Below, one piece after another: positions 32,265 to 40,190 of a stretch of 64,000 nt of DNA. The translations under genes were made by a program, and so were the position numbers. How positions within the stretch are numbered: the stretch's first letter is position 1; every line of letters begins with the position of its first letter. The notes below the pieces were generated by a model. It searched no databases. It was not told the origin of the DNA and worked only from the letters and a program-made list of their open reading frames with translations. The stretch covers positions 124,001 to 188,000 of the forward strand of contig NZ_WJBG01000112.1 of assembly GCF_009709555.1 (NCBI RefSeq), written 5' to 3'. The DNA comes from Streptomyces blattellae (GTDB lineage Bacteria > Actinomycetota > Actinomycetes > Streptomycetales > Streptomycetaceae).

Positions 32265-32888
32265 ATGCGTATCAAGACCAAGACCAAGACCAAGACCAAG
32301 TTGTCCGCCGTCGCGGTGGGCCTCGCCACGACCGGAGCCCTCGTGCTCTCCTCCGGCGGCGCCAGCGGCCACGGCTACACCGATCTCCCCGTCAGCAGGC
32401 AGAAGCTCTGCCAGAACGGCACCGTCACCGACTGCGGCTCGATCCAGTGGGAGCCGCAGAGCGTCGAGGGCCCGAAGGGCTTCCCGGCGTCCGGCCCGGC
32501 GGACGGGCAGCTGTGCAACGCGGGGCTGGGCCAGTTCGCCCAGCTCAGCGCGCCGAAGACGCCGTCCGGCGCCGACTGGCCCACGACCAGGGTGACGGGC
32601 GGTCAGAGCTACACGTTCCGCTGGCAGTTCACCGCCATGCACGCCACGACCGACTTCAAGTACTACGTCACCAAGCCGGGCTGGAACCAGAACCACAACC
32701 TGGCCCGCTCGGACCTCAACCTCACGCCGTTCCTCACCGTCCCCTACAACGGCCAGCGCCCGCCGCAGACCCTCTCGCACAGCGGCACGCTGCCGTCCGG
32801 CCTGAGCGGTCACCACGTCATCCTCGCCGTGTGGACGATCGCGGACACGGCCAACGCGTTCTACGCCTGCTCCGACGTCACGTTCTGA
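32265..32888 (+). CDS. AA10 lytic polysaccharide monooxygenase (chitin-binding protein)
   Basis: A 207-residue secreted copper enzyme that oxidatively cuts crystalline polysaccharide, most likely chitin. The signal peptide ends just before H36 (ASGHGYTD), which becomes the N-terminal histidine of the copper brace; H126 (FTAMHATTDF) is the second brace residue. Cysteines near 49-57 and 84 and in YACSDVTF fit the family disulfides. It is a single-domain enzyme with no separate carbohydrate-binding module. The signal peptide begins with a KTKTKTKTK run from a 6-bp repeat. A DasR-type element upstream supports a chitin role. Confidence 0.93.
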   Translation: MRIKTKTKTKTKLSAVAVGLATTGALVLSSGGASGHGYTDLPVSRQKLCQNGTVTDCGSIQWEPQSVEGPKGFPASGPADGQLCNAGLGQFAQLSAPKTPSGADWPTTRVTGGQSYTFRWQFTAMHATTDFKYYVTKPGWNQNHNLARSDLNLTPFLTVPYNGQRPPQTLSHSGTLPSGLSGHHVILAVWTIADTANAFYACSDVTF

Positions 32889-32990
32889 ACCCTGAACATC
32901 CTGAGCGCCCTGAACATCCTGAGCGTCCTGAACATCAGGAACGTTCTGAGCATCGCTTGAGCAAGCCGTGCGTTCTCCGCGGGTACGTTC

Positions 32991-33024
32991 CCTCTACGCC
33001 GTCATGACCATGACGGCGTAGAGG
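32991..33024. promoter_or_regulatory. 34-bp near-perfect palindrome
   Basis: CCTCTACGCCGTCATG (32991-33006) and CATGACGGCGTAGAGG (33009-33024) are exact inverted copies with only AC between. It begins about 100 bp after the LPMO stop and ends 28 bp before the DUF3592-type start. The two-base spacer is too short for a good RNA loop, so an operator is as likely as a terminator. The preceding 32890-32960 holds 18-bp CCTGAACATCCTGAGCG-type direct repeats. Confidence 0.6.
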
Positions 33025-33052
33025 AGCAGTACCTGACCTCGGGGGAAGCACC

Positions 33053-33565
33053 ATGGACCTGATGTTCTACGCCGTACCCGCCCTGATCCTGGCGGTGGTC
33101 GGCTTCATCGCCTACCGCGTGGTGCGGCGCTGGCTCCAGTTGCGGTCCGCCTGGAACAGCGGGCTGACGGCGGAGGGCCGCTGTCTGCGGATGTACACGA
33201 CGACGCACGGCGGCAGCGACGACTCCCGGGTGCGCACCGTGCTGCACCACGTCTACGAGTTCACGGCCCGTGACGGCCGCGTCGTCCGCTTCGAGGAGGA
33301 GGGCGGCCCGGGCACGGTCATCGAGGGCGACTTCGTCACCGTGTACTACAAGGAGGGCCAGGAGGTCGTGGCCACGGCCCACCGGCCGAGCCACGTCAAG
33401 CAGGGAGCGGCCACCTTCGGCATCCTGGCCTTCCTCGGCGTGGTGGCGGTGTTCTGCGTCGGCTTCATGGTCACGTACAGCGAGTTCGACGACTTCTTCG
33501 GCGATGCGGACGACGGCGGCGACACCTCCGTGGTCGTCGACGACGGCTTCACGATCGAGCCCTGA
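33053..33565 (+). CDS. DUF3592-type membrane protein
   Basis: A 170-residue protein with a membrane segment at each end (about 3-22 and 122-142) around a beta-rich soluble domain (VRTVLHHVYEFTARDGRVVRFEE, VIEGDFVTVYYKEGQEVVA), followed by an acidic tail (DDFFGDADDGGD). This layout is that of DUF3592 proteins. Function unknown. A good GGGGGAAG ribosome site is present. Confidence 0.8.
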   Translation: MDLMFYAVPALILAVVGFIAYRVVRRWLQLRSAWNSGLTAEGRCLRMYTTTHGGSDDSRVRTVLHHVYEFTARDGRVVRFEEEGGPGTVIEGDFVTVYYKEGQEVVATAHRPSHVKQGAATFGILAFLGVVAVFCVGFMVTYSEFDDFFGDADDGGDTSVVVDDGFTIEP

Positions 33566-33566
33566 C

Positions 33567-33626
33567 CACTCCGCTCCTCTGTCACTCCGCTCCTCTGTCA
33601 CTCCGCTCCTCTGTCACTCCGCTCCT
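33567..33626. repeat. 16-bp tandem repeat, three copies plus a partial
   Basis: CACTCCGCTCCTCTGT at 33567, 33583 and 33599, then a partial copy to 33626, immediately after the DUF3592-type stop. Confidence 0.85.
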
Positions 33627-33636
33627 CCGCCTCTGA

Positions 33637-33661
33637 CGGCCTCCGGAACTACCGGAGGCCG
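33637..33661. terminator. 10-bp-stem hairpin
   Basis: CGGCCTCCGG (33637-33646) pairs with CCGGAGGCCG (33652-33661) around AACTA. Likely terminator of the DUF3592-type gene and possibly of the facing tRNA transcript. Confidence 0.8.
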
Positions 33662-33714
33662 GCGCACGCGGACATCGAAGAAGGGCCCCTCGCTCCCACG
33701 AGAGGCCCGGCTTC

Positions 33715-33822
33715 AGGGGGTGTGGGTGGCGAAGCCCCCACAACGCGCGGCGAAGCCGCGCAGCAACGACGACGGCGAGGCCGGTTCGCGCTTTCCGCGA
33801 ACACGCCTCGCCATCGACATCG
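33715..33822 (-). repeat. Conserved hairpin-rich 3' flank of tRNA-Lys copy 2
   Basis: Nearly the same sequence follows tRNA copy 3 (51307-51413). Going downstream of the tRNA it contains TTCGCG/CGCGAA, then a perfect GCGCGGC-GAA-GCCGCGC hairpin (33745-33761), then a GTGGG/CCCAC hairpin. The hairpins probably terminate and trim the tRNA transcript. Confidence 0.8.
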
Positions 33823-33896
33823 TGCGCCGCCAGGGACTCGAACCCCGGACCCGCTGATTAAGAGTCAGCTGCTCTAACCAACTGAGCTAGCGGCGC
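33823..33896 (-). tRNA. tRNA-Lys (anticodon CUU), copy 2
   Basis: The 74 bases are identical to copy 1 at 29253 and copy 3 at 51414, with anticodon CTT, discriminator A and no encoded CCA. The upstream side (plus coordinates 33897-33950) contains an AT-rich stretch, read TAATATTTTC on the minus strand, which is a possible promoter part. Confidence 0.97.
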
Positions 33897-33995
33897 ATGA
33901 CTCCCGCCGACCGCGCTGCGGCCGACCACGCAGAAAATATTACCCCGTCCTCAGGGGTGCTCCCGACCATTGCGGGGCGACCCGCACCAGGCGTC

Positions 33996-34754
33996 TCAGA
34001 TGGCCAGCGAGAGCAGTACCGGCGCGGCGTTGCGGTTGAGCGCGTCGGCCGCCTGCTTGAGCCGGTGGGCGTGCTCGACGGGGAGCGACAGGGCCAGGCA
34101 GCCCACCGAGGAGCCCGCCGTGATCGGTACGGCCGCGCAGACCGTACCCACCGCGTACTCCTGGAGGTCGAGGTGGGGCACCGTCGGCGGCTGGGCCTCC
34201 AGGCGGGAGAGCAGCAGCTTGTCGCTGGTGATGGTGCGCGAGGTGAGGCGGGCCATCTTGTGCCGGGAGAGATGGTCCCGGCGGCCGTTGTGGTCGAGCT
34301 GGCCGAGCAGGCTCTTGCCGATCGCGGTGGCGTGGGCGGAGTAGCGGAAGTCCACCCACTCGTTGACCGCGGGGGTGGTGGGGCCGTCGGCGTACTGGGT
34401 GATGTTGATCTCGCCGTCGACGTACCGGCTGATGTAGACGGCGGCGCCCACCGAGTCGCGCAGCCGGTCGAGGGTGCCCTGGAGCTTCTTGCGCAGGGCC
34501 GCGTCACGGCCGCGCGCGGAGGTGAGGCGGGCGAGGGCGTCGCCGGCCACATAGGCGCCGTCGGCGACCTGCTCCACGTACCCCTCACGGCGCAGCATCC
34601 GCAGCAGTGCGGTCAGTCGCTCGGCGCCGAGGCCGGTGTGCCGGGCGAGTTCGGCGTCGGTCACGCCGGCGGTGTGCCGCGCCACGGTCTCCAGGACGCG
34701 CAGGGCGTCCTGGGCCGAGTGGTACGGCGCGGTCGGCTCGTGCATCAGCGCCAC
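33996..34754 (-). CDS. IclR-family transcriptional regulator
   Basis: A 252-residue regulator. A winged helix-turn-helix covers residues about 12-75 (SAQDALRVLETVARHTAGVTD, LARHTGLGAERLTALLRMLRR). The IclR effector domain follows (VYISRYVDGEINITQYADG, ATAIGKSLLGQL, VGTVCAAVPITAGSSVGCLALSLP). GTG 34754 fits GGGGGAAA; ATG 34745 is the alternative. It lies just downstream of the ABC transporter genes on the same strand and is the best candidate regulator of the transporter and the linked catabolic genes. The inducer is unknown. Confidence 0.88.
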   Translation of the reverse strand: MALMHEPTAPYHSAQDALRVLETVARHTAGVTDAELARHTGLGAERLTALLRMLRREGYVEQVADGAYVAGDALARLTSARGRDAALRKKLQGTLDRLRDSVGAAVYISRYVDGEINITQYADGPTTPAVNEWVDFRYSAHATAIGKSLLGQLDHNGRRDHLSRHKMARLTSRTITSDKLLLSRLEAQPPTVPHLDLQEYAVGTVCAAVPITAGSSVGCLALSLPVEHAHRLKQAADALNRNAAPVLLSLAI

Positions 34755-34960
34755 GGTTTCCCCCTGCGCTCGCTCTTGGCTCGCTCTTTGGCCGCAATCC
34801 AGTCAGCGGATCCTCTCCACGATAACCGCCAAGAGGCTTGTAGTGAGCGGTTGTTGACGAGATTCCGGCCCTCTCAGCAGCAGGACTGACCCTCTGGCAT
34901 ATGTCAGAGGAAAGGGCGGTCGTTCGCAATCCCGTACCCGCCCGTCTTCACCTCCTGTCA

Positions 34961-35743
34961 TCACAGAACCGCGCTGAGGAATTCCCGCGTTCGGTCCTGC
35001 TCGGGGTCGCTGAAGATTTTCTCCGGTGGCCCGGCCTCGATGACCCGGCCGGAATCGAACATCAGGACCTGGTCCGAGATGTCCCGGGCGAAGTTCATCT
35101 CGTGGGTCACGCAGAGCATCGTGATGTCCGTGGAACGGGCGATGTCCCGGAGCACGTCGAGGACGCCCGCGACCAGCTCCGGGTCGAGCGCCGACGTCAC
35201 CTCGTCGAGCAGCAGCACCTGCGGGCGCATCGCCAGCGCCCGCGCGATGGCGACGCGCTGCTGCTGCCCGCCGGAGAGCTGGGTCGGACGCGCGTCGCAC
35301 CTGTCGCCGAGACCCACCAGGTCCAGCAGCCCGCGCGCCCGCTCCTCCGCCTCGTCCTTGGACATACCGAGCACGGTGACCGGTGCCTCGGTGATGTTTC
35401 TGAGGACCGTCATGTTCGGGAACAGGTTGAACTGCTGGAAGACCATGCCGATCTTCTTGCGGACCTCGCGGATCTGCTTCTCCGGCGCGGGGAACAGTTG
35501 CTCCCCGTCCACGGTGATGGTGCCCTCGTCGGGCTTGGTCAGCGTCATCAGCAGCCGCAGGATCGTGGTCTTGCCGGAGCCGGACGGGCCGATCAGGGTG
35601 ACGTGCCTGCCCGCGTTCACGGAGAAGTCGAGATGGTCGAGGACCGTGTTCTCGCCGAACCGCTTGGTCACGTTCTCCAGGCGGATCAGTTCGGTCGAGG
35701 GTGCCGGCACGTCGGTCGGGTTCTTTTCGGTGTCAACGGACAA
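34961..35743 (-). CDS. ehuA: Ehu-type ABC transporter ATP-binding protein
   Basis: A 260-residue polar-amino-acid-type ATPase. Walker A is GPSGSGKTT (near 53-61), then the Q-loop FQQFNLFP, signature LSGGQQQRVAIARALA, Walker B VLLLDEVTSALDPE and switch THEMNFA. It powers import by the two permeases upstream. The start is TTG 35743 (MSVDTEKN) and overlaps the ehuD end by 11 bp. The naming rests on its operon partners and the EhuB-like binding protein, so substrate (ectoine or hydroxyectoine) is inferred, not shown. Confidence 0.82.
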   Translation of the reverse strand: MSVDTEKNPTDVPAPSTELIRLENVTKRFGENTVLDHLDFSVNAGRHVTLIGPSGSGKTTILRLLMTLTKPDEGTITVDGEQLFPAPEKQIREVRKKIGMVFQQFNLFPNMTVLRNITEAPVTVLGMSKDEAEERARGLLDLVGLGDRCDARPTQLSGGQQQRVAIARALAMRPQVLLLDEVTSALDPELVAGVLDVLRDIARSTDITMLCVTHEMNFARDISDQVLMFDSGRVIEAGPPEKIFSDPEQDRTREFLSAVL

Positions 35744-36383
35744 GGCGTCGCTCCAGAGTGCGCAGAAGGACGGAGGCGAGGTAGGAGATGAGGATGAAGG
35801 CCACGCCGATCACGGTCAGCGGCTCGGTGAACCGGAAGGTCTGCTGGGAGAACAGCCGTGCCTCGCCCATCATGTCCAGCACGGTGATGGCCATCAGCAT
35901 CGGCGTGTCCTTCAGCATCGCGATCACGTAGTTGCCGAGCGCCGGCACGACCCGGCGGATCGCCTGCGGCAGGATCACCACGGTCCACGTCCGCCTCAGC
36001 GGCAGGTTCAGCGCGGTCGCCGCCTCCCACTGGCCGACCGGCACGGCCTCGATGCCGGCCCGGTAGACCTGCATCGTGTACGTCGAGTAGTGCAGGCCGA
36101 TCGCGAAGACGCCGGTGGTCAGCGCGGAGAAGGTCAGGCCCCACTCGGGCAGCACGTAGTAGAGGAAGAACAGCTGCACCAGCAGCGGGGTGTTGCGCAC
36201 GAACTCCGTGACGATCCCGACCGGCCAGGTCACCCAGCGCGTCGGCACCCGCATCAGCAGCGCCCACACCAGGCCCAGCGCGAACGAGATCAGCGAGCCG
36301 AGCACCAGCGCCTGCAGGGTGACCAGCAGGCCGTCCCAGAAGTGCGGCATGAAGTCGGCGACCGCTCCCCAGTCCCAGTTCAC
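35733..36383 (-). CDS. ehuD: Ehu-type ABC transporter permease
   Basis: A 216-residue inner-membrane permease of the His/Glu/Gln family, with about five membrane segments. The family EAA loop is GQWEAATALNLPLRRTWTVVILPQAIRRVVPALGN (near residues 120-153). Its start overlaps the stop of the other permease gene as ATGA (36380-36383). It pairs with that permease to form the channel. Confidence 0.82.
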   Translation of the reverse strand: MNWDWGAVADFMPHFWDGLLVTLQALVLGSLISFALGLVWALLMRVPTRWVTWPVGIVTEFVRNTPLLVQLFFLYYVLPEWGLTFSALTTGVFAIGLHYSTYTMQVYRAGIEAVPVGQWEAATALNLPLRRTWTVVILPQAIRRVVPALGNYVIAMLKDTPMLMAITVLDMMGEARLFSQQTFRFTEPLTVIGVAFILISYLASVLLRTLERRLVR

Positions 36384-37081
36384 CGGACACCACTCCCCTC
36401 AGGCACGCGTACCGCGGCCACCTTCTTCTGCGGTGCCTTGCCGACTCCGGCCTTCAGCTTCTTCTCCAGCCCGCGCATCATGCGCGTGAGCAGGAAGGCG
36501 ATCACGAAGTAGATCAGCAGGAGGTACGTGTAGATCTCCGCGCTCTCCTGCAGCGCCAGCCGCACCAGGTTGCCGCTGAACGCCAGATCGCCCATGCCCA
36601 TGATCGACACCAGCGCGGTGCCCTTGAGCAGCTCGATCAGCAGGTTGGAGAACGGCGGGATCATCTCCGGCACCGCCTGCGGCAGCAGGATCAGCCGCAT
36701 CCGCTGCCAGGGCGTGAAGCTGAGCGCGATCCCGCCCTCCTGCTGCGCCGGGTCGACGGCGGTCAGCGCGCCGCGCACGATCTCGGAGCCGTACGCCCCG
36801 TAGGTCAGCCCGAGCGCGAGCGTGCCCGCCCACATCGGCACCAGCTGCCAGCCGAACGCGGGCGGCAGCACGAAGAACACCCAGAAGATCATGACCAGCG
36901 CGGAGGTGCCGCGGAACACCTCGGTGTAGAAGCCCGCGAGGAAGCGGACGATCCACAGGCGGTGGGTGCGGGCGATGCCGACCACGAAGGAGACGGCGGC
37001 CGCGAGCAGCGAGCTGAAGAAGAGCAGCTGGATCGTGACCCAGACGCCCCTGAGTACGAGTTCCCACAGTCCCGAGGTCAT
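36380..37081 (-). CDS. ehuC: Ehu-type ABC transporter permease
   Basis: A 233-residue inner-membrane permease. Membrane segments and the EAA loop (DPAQQEGGIALSFTPWQRMRLILLPQAVPEMIPP, near residues 110-145) follow the amino-acid permease pattern. ATG 37081 overlaps the TGA of the binding-protein gene. The last 25 residues are a basic cytoplasmic tail. Confidence 0.82.
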   Translation of the reverse strand: MTSGLWELVLRGVWVTIQLLFFSSLLAAAVSFVVGIARTHRLWIVRFLAGFYTEVFRGTSALVMIFWVFFVLPPAFGWQLVPMWAGTLALGLTYGAYGSEIVRGALTAVDPAQQEGGIALSFTPWQRMRLILLPQAVPEMIPPFSNLLIELLKGTALVSIMGMGDLAFSGNLVRLALQESAEIYTYLLLIYFVIAFLLTRMMRGLEKKLKAGVGKAPQKKVAAVRVPEGSGVR

Positions 37082-38001
37082 CCGCCGCACAGCTCCTTCG
37101 CGGTGAGGTCGGTCATCTCGGCCCTGGTGAAGCCGAAGGGCCGGAGGATGCGGAGCAGCTCGCCGCTCTCCTTGAGCTTGTGCAGCTCCACGTTGAAGGC
37201 GTCCCGGAGTTTCGTCTCCGTCGGCCGGAACGCGAAGGCGCCTCCGTCGACATGCGGCTTGCCGTCGACGATCGGCCTGAAGGGCTCGGTCGACTCGGCC
37301 TTGCCGGAGTTCTTCACCACCTCACGGGTGGTGAGCGCCGTCCCGGCGAAGACGTCGACGCGCCCCGCCTCGACGGCGTTCAGCCCGGCGACCTGGTCGG
37401 GGACGATGAGGATGTCGCTCTCCTTGTACCCCGCCTCGACGGCGTACCCGATCTCCGCGTATCCGGTCCCGGTCGCGAACTTCGCGTTCTTCTCGACGAC
37501 GTCCTTGTAGTCGTGCAGCCCTTTCGGGTTCCCCTTGCGCACGATGAAGGCGTCGAGCATCTGGTAGTCGGGGTCGGCGAATATGACCTCCGCGCAGCGC
37601 TCGGGATTGACGTACATCCCGGCCGCGACGACGTCGAACTGCTGCGAGTTCAGCCCCGGGATCAGCGACCCGAACTCCGTCGGCACGGGCTGCACCCGGT
37701 CCACCCCGAGCCGTTTGAAGATCACCCGCGCCAGTTCCGGTGCCTCACCGGTGAGTTCGCCGTCCGTGTCGATGTACCCGAAGGGGATCTCGCCCGCGAT
37801 CCCGAGCCGTACGACACCCTGCGCCTTGAGCCGGCCGAGCAGATCACCGCCCTCCGTGGACGAGGCCGTGGCCACGCGTGAGCAGCCCGCGGTGCCCAGC
37901 GCGCCGACCGCCGCCACCCCCGCGAGCAGCGACCGGCGCGTGGGCCCGGACATACGTGTGGGCCCGGACATATAGGAGCCATGTTCCAGTGATGGAGCCA
38001 T
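37078..38001 (-). CDS. ehuB: EhuB-like substrate-binding lipoprotein
   Basis: A 307-residue periplasmic-type binding protein. A twin-Arg segment (TRRSLLAGVAAVGALG) leads to the lipobox GTAGC near residue 36, so it is exported, perhaps by Tat, and lipidated. The mature part has the SBP-3 fold: VVRLGIAGEIPFGYIDTDGEL, APELARVIFKRLGV, FDVVAAGMYVNPERCAEV. The string with PERCA is shared with the ectoine-binding EhuB group as I remember it. The start region contains an 18-bp duplication (MSGPTR twice), so the true start may be 38001, 37971 or 37953; no clear ribosome site decides it. Confidence 0.8.
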   Translation of the reverse strand: MAPSLEHGSYMSGPTRMSGPTRRSLLAGVAAVGALGTAGCSRVATASSTEGGDLLGRLKAQGVVRLGIAGEIPFGYIDTDGELTGEAPELARVIFKRLGVDRVQPVPTEFGSLIPGLNSQQFDVVAAGMYVNPERCAEVIFADPDYQMLDAFIVRKGNPKGLHDYKDVVEKNAKFATGTGYAEIGYAVEAGYKESDILIVPDQVAGLNAVEAGRVDVFAGTALTTREVVKNSGKAESTEPFRPIVDGKPHVDGGAFAFRPTETKLRDAFNVELHKLKESGELLRILRPFGFTRAEMTDLTAKELCGG

Positions 38002-38107
38002 GGCGGCGCGGCTACCCGACCTCATGTGACTTATGCGGGGCGATTTCAGCCCCTGTCCGGCCCCGTCCGCGCCACGCCCTCTTGACCGGCGGGGGACCAT
38101 GGAGTGC

Positions 38108-38602
38108 ATGGCTGATCGCTACATCGAGGTATCGCTGGTCAAGCGCGCAATCACCTGCCGGGCCCGGCTGCTCGACGACCGTGCGCCGATCACCTGCGCG
38201 GCCGTCTGGGATTCCCTGCCGCTGTCCGGCGACGTCTACCACGCGAAATACGCACGCAACGAGATCTACGCCCTTTTCCCGCCCTTCGCCCCAGCGGAAC
38301 CTCCCCTGGAAAACCCGACAGTCACTCCCATTCCCGGCGATCTCTGCTATTTCTCCTTCGCGGGAGCGGAACTCGGCACGAACGCCTACGGCTACGACCG
38401 CGAGGTCCGCCCCGGCACGACCGTCGTCGACCTGGCCCTGTTCTACGAACGCAACAACCTGCTGCTCAACGGTGACGTGGGGTGGGTGCCGGGGATTGTG
38501 TGGGGTCAGGTGGTCGAGGGGCTGGAGGAGATGGCCCGGGGGTGCAACGACCTGTGGCGTGCGGGGGCGGAGGGGGAGGCGCTGGCCTTCCGGAGGGCGT
38601 GA
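38108..38602 (+). CDS. DUF3830 family protein
   Basis: A 164-residue soluble protein of the cyclophilin-like DUF3830 family (ITCRARLLDDRAPITCAAVWDSLPLSGDVYHAKYARNEIYALFP, GDLCYFSFAG, LALFYERNNLL). The family has no proven reaction but recurs near amidases, Asp/Glu-racemase-like enzymes and amino-acid-type transporters. Here it is divergent from ehuB, sharing a short promoter region, which supports a place in the same pathway. ATG 38108 or 38099. Confidence 0.8.
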   Translation: MADRYIEVSLVKRAITCRARLLDDRAPITCAAVWDSLPLSGDVYHAKYARNEIYALFPPFAPAEPPLENPTVTPIPGDLCYFSFAGAELGTNAYGYDREVRPGTTVVDLALFYERNNLLLNGDVGWVPGIVWGQVVEGLEEMARGCNDLWRAGAEGEALAFRRA

Positions 38603-38713
38603 ACGGCATGGCGCCCGGACGCGGCCTGAACCGGCCAACGCCCAGGGCGCCATCCACCTCGGCCGCCACTTGGGCCGGAGCACGGACCCTCGATCCACCG
38701 CGTGAATGGTGCC

Positions 38714-38767
38714 CCCGTGTATCCCGTGTATCCCGTGTATCCCGTGTATCCCGTGTACCCCGTGTAA
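38714..38767. repeat. 9-bp tandem repeat, six units
   Basis: CCCGTGTAT four times without change (38714-38749), then two variants ending in AC and AA. It lies 40 bp before the acetyltransferase start. Confidence 0.9.
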
Positions 38768-38806
38768 TTCGGAGGCGTCGGGCCCGCCCGCGCAGGATCA
38801 TGAGGC

Positions 38807-39679
38807 ATGCGCCCCGACGACTGGTACTCCACCGGCGACCTCGACGCCTTCCTCGCCCGCGCCGGAGACTTCCTGCGGTCCCGGCCCGACCTGCACACCG
38901 TCGTGCTCACCGTGACCGAAGGGCTGCGTACACGGGGGCTGCACGCGTACGGTCCCGAGGCGCCCTTCTTCGGGCTGCGGGAGGAGGGCGGGGCCGTGCG
39001 CGCCGCCTACTTCCAGACTCCGCCCTACCGCCTGTATCTCACCCCGCTCACCACGGAGCGGGCCGACTCCCTCGCCGCGCACCTGGCCGGCCTCGGCCGG
39101 ACGCTCCCCGGGGCCGGTGGGGAGCGCGAGTCCGTGGCCGCCTTCGCCGAGGCCTGGCAGCGGCACACCGGGGCCACGGCCGTGCCCTGCCAGCGCCAGC
39201 GGCTGTATCGGCTCGGCACCCTGACCGTGCCGAAGCCGGTGCCGGAAGGACGGGCGCGGCTCGCCGGGGAGGGAGACCGGGAGCTGCTGGTGAGGTGGTT
39301 CGAGGAGTTCACCAGGGATGTCGGGGAAGGCGGCACCGAGCGTGGGGAGTCCTGGGCCGACGCCCGCCTCGCCCACGCCGGCGTCACGCTCTGGGAGGGC
39401 CCGGACGGCACCCCGCTCTCCATGGCCGGGCTCACCCCGCTGGTCGCCGGCCAGCTCCGGGTCGCGCCCGTCTACACCCCGGCCCTGCTGCGCGGCCGCG
39501 GTTACGCCGGTGCCGCCACCGCGGAGGTCAGCCGCCTCGCCCGCGAGCGCGGGGCCGGCGAGGTGCTGCTCTTCACCGACCTGGCCAATCCGACGAGCAA
39601 CGGCCTCTACCAGCGCATCGGTTATCGTCCGGTGGCGGACTTCGCGGTGTACGACTTTCCGGGCCAGCGCAGTTCCTGA
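38807..39679 (+). CDS. GNAT-family N-acetyltransferase, two-domain
   Basis: A 290-residue protein. The C-terminal half is a full GNAT domain: LTPLVAGQLRVAPVYTPALLRGRGYAGAATAEVSRLA holds the acetyl-CoA loop (R-G-R-G-Y-A-G), followed by LFTDLANPTSNGLYQRIGY. The N-terminal half is a degenerate GNAT-like domain without the loop. The substrate cannot be told. It is the first gene of a stretch that separates the transporter from the amidase group. Confidence 0.85.
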   Translation: MRPDDWYSTGDLDAFLARAGDFLRSRPDLHTVVLTVTEGLRTRGLHAYGPEAPFFGLREEGGAVRAAYFQTPPYRLYLTPLTTERADSLAAHLAGLGRTLPGAGGERESVAAFAEAWQRHTGATAVPCQRQRLYRLGTLTVPKPVPEGRARLAGEGDRELLVRWFEEFTRDVGEGGTERGESWADARLAHAGVTLWEGPDGTPLSMAGLTPLVAGQLRVAPVYTPALLRGRGYAGAATAEVSRLARERGAGEVLLFTDLANPTSNGLYQRIGYRPVADFAVYDFPGQRSS

Positions 39680-39984
39680 GCCCAAGCCCTGTCCGTGCGG
39701 CGGTAGTTCACGCGTACGTGCCGCCTGTGCTCGTCCCCCTGGAAGAACTCCACGGCCGTCCCGTGGTGTACGTGTACGTGTACGTGTACGTGCCACAGCC
39801 GCACCCGGCGGCGGTTGCGATCATCACCGTCACACCCGACGACGGGGGGAACGAGTCGCAGATCTGAGAGGCCCTGGTAGCGGGGATGCACCCTGCTCCA
39901 CCCGACCTGGGGCCGGTGAGGGACGTGCCCCATGTGGCGAGGCGCCACCTGCGCGTTCGTTTCGGTGGCGCCTCGCCTTCACGC
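39680..39984. other. Intergenic with a TACGTG repeat
   Basis: No supported gene. TACGTG occurs four times in a row at 39769-39792. A 108-codon minus-strand frame crosses the region but runs 58 bp into the acetyltransferase gene, so I do not call it. A GTGGCGAGGCGCCACC palindrome at about 39936-39951 may be a terminator. Confidence 0.5.
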
Positions 39985-40190
39985 TCACTGCCCCGGCAGC
40001 GCTTCCGCGACCTGGCGGAAGTGGGCGGCTGCCCCGTCGAGCCGGTCGGCCAGCTCGAAGGCGATTTCCTTGGGTGAGGCGAAGTCGCTCAGCTCCGGGG
40101 CGGGGTGGGCATTGCTGTCGGAGTCCGCTTCCCCGCGGGGCGCAGCACCCGCACCTGCGGCAGGAGAGCGGGAAGCGGCCGTGGGCTTCG
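39985..40190 (-). pseudogene. Start-less coding remnant
   Basis: On the minus strand an open frame with normal Streptomyces codon bias encodes about 68 residues ending ELSDFASPKEIAFELADRLD and AAHFRQVAEALPGQ, then TGA. It abuts the nitroreductase stop in a different frame. No ATG, GTG or TTG precedes the conserved-looking part for more than 30 codons. It looks like the 3' end of a gene that lost its start, or a gene using a rare CTG start. Family unknown. Confidence 0.45.

Noticed and set aside
39622..39948. Minus-strand 108-codon frame with HVHVHVHVHH and AVEFFQGDEHRRHVRVNYR
   Set aside because: It overlaps the acetyltransferase gene end by 58 bp, has no ribosome site, and its His/Val run is just the TACGTG repeat read in frame.
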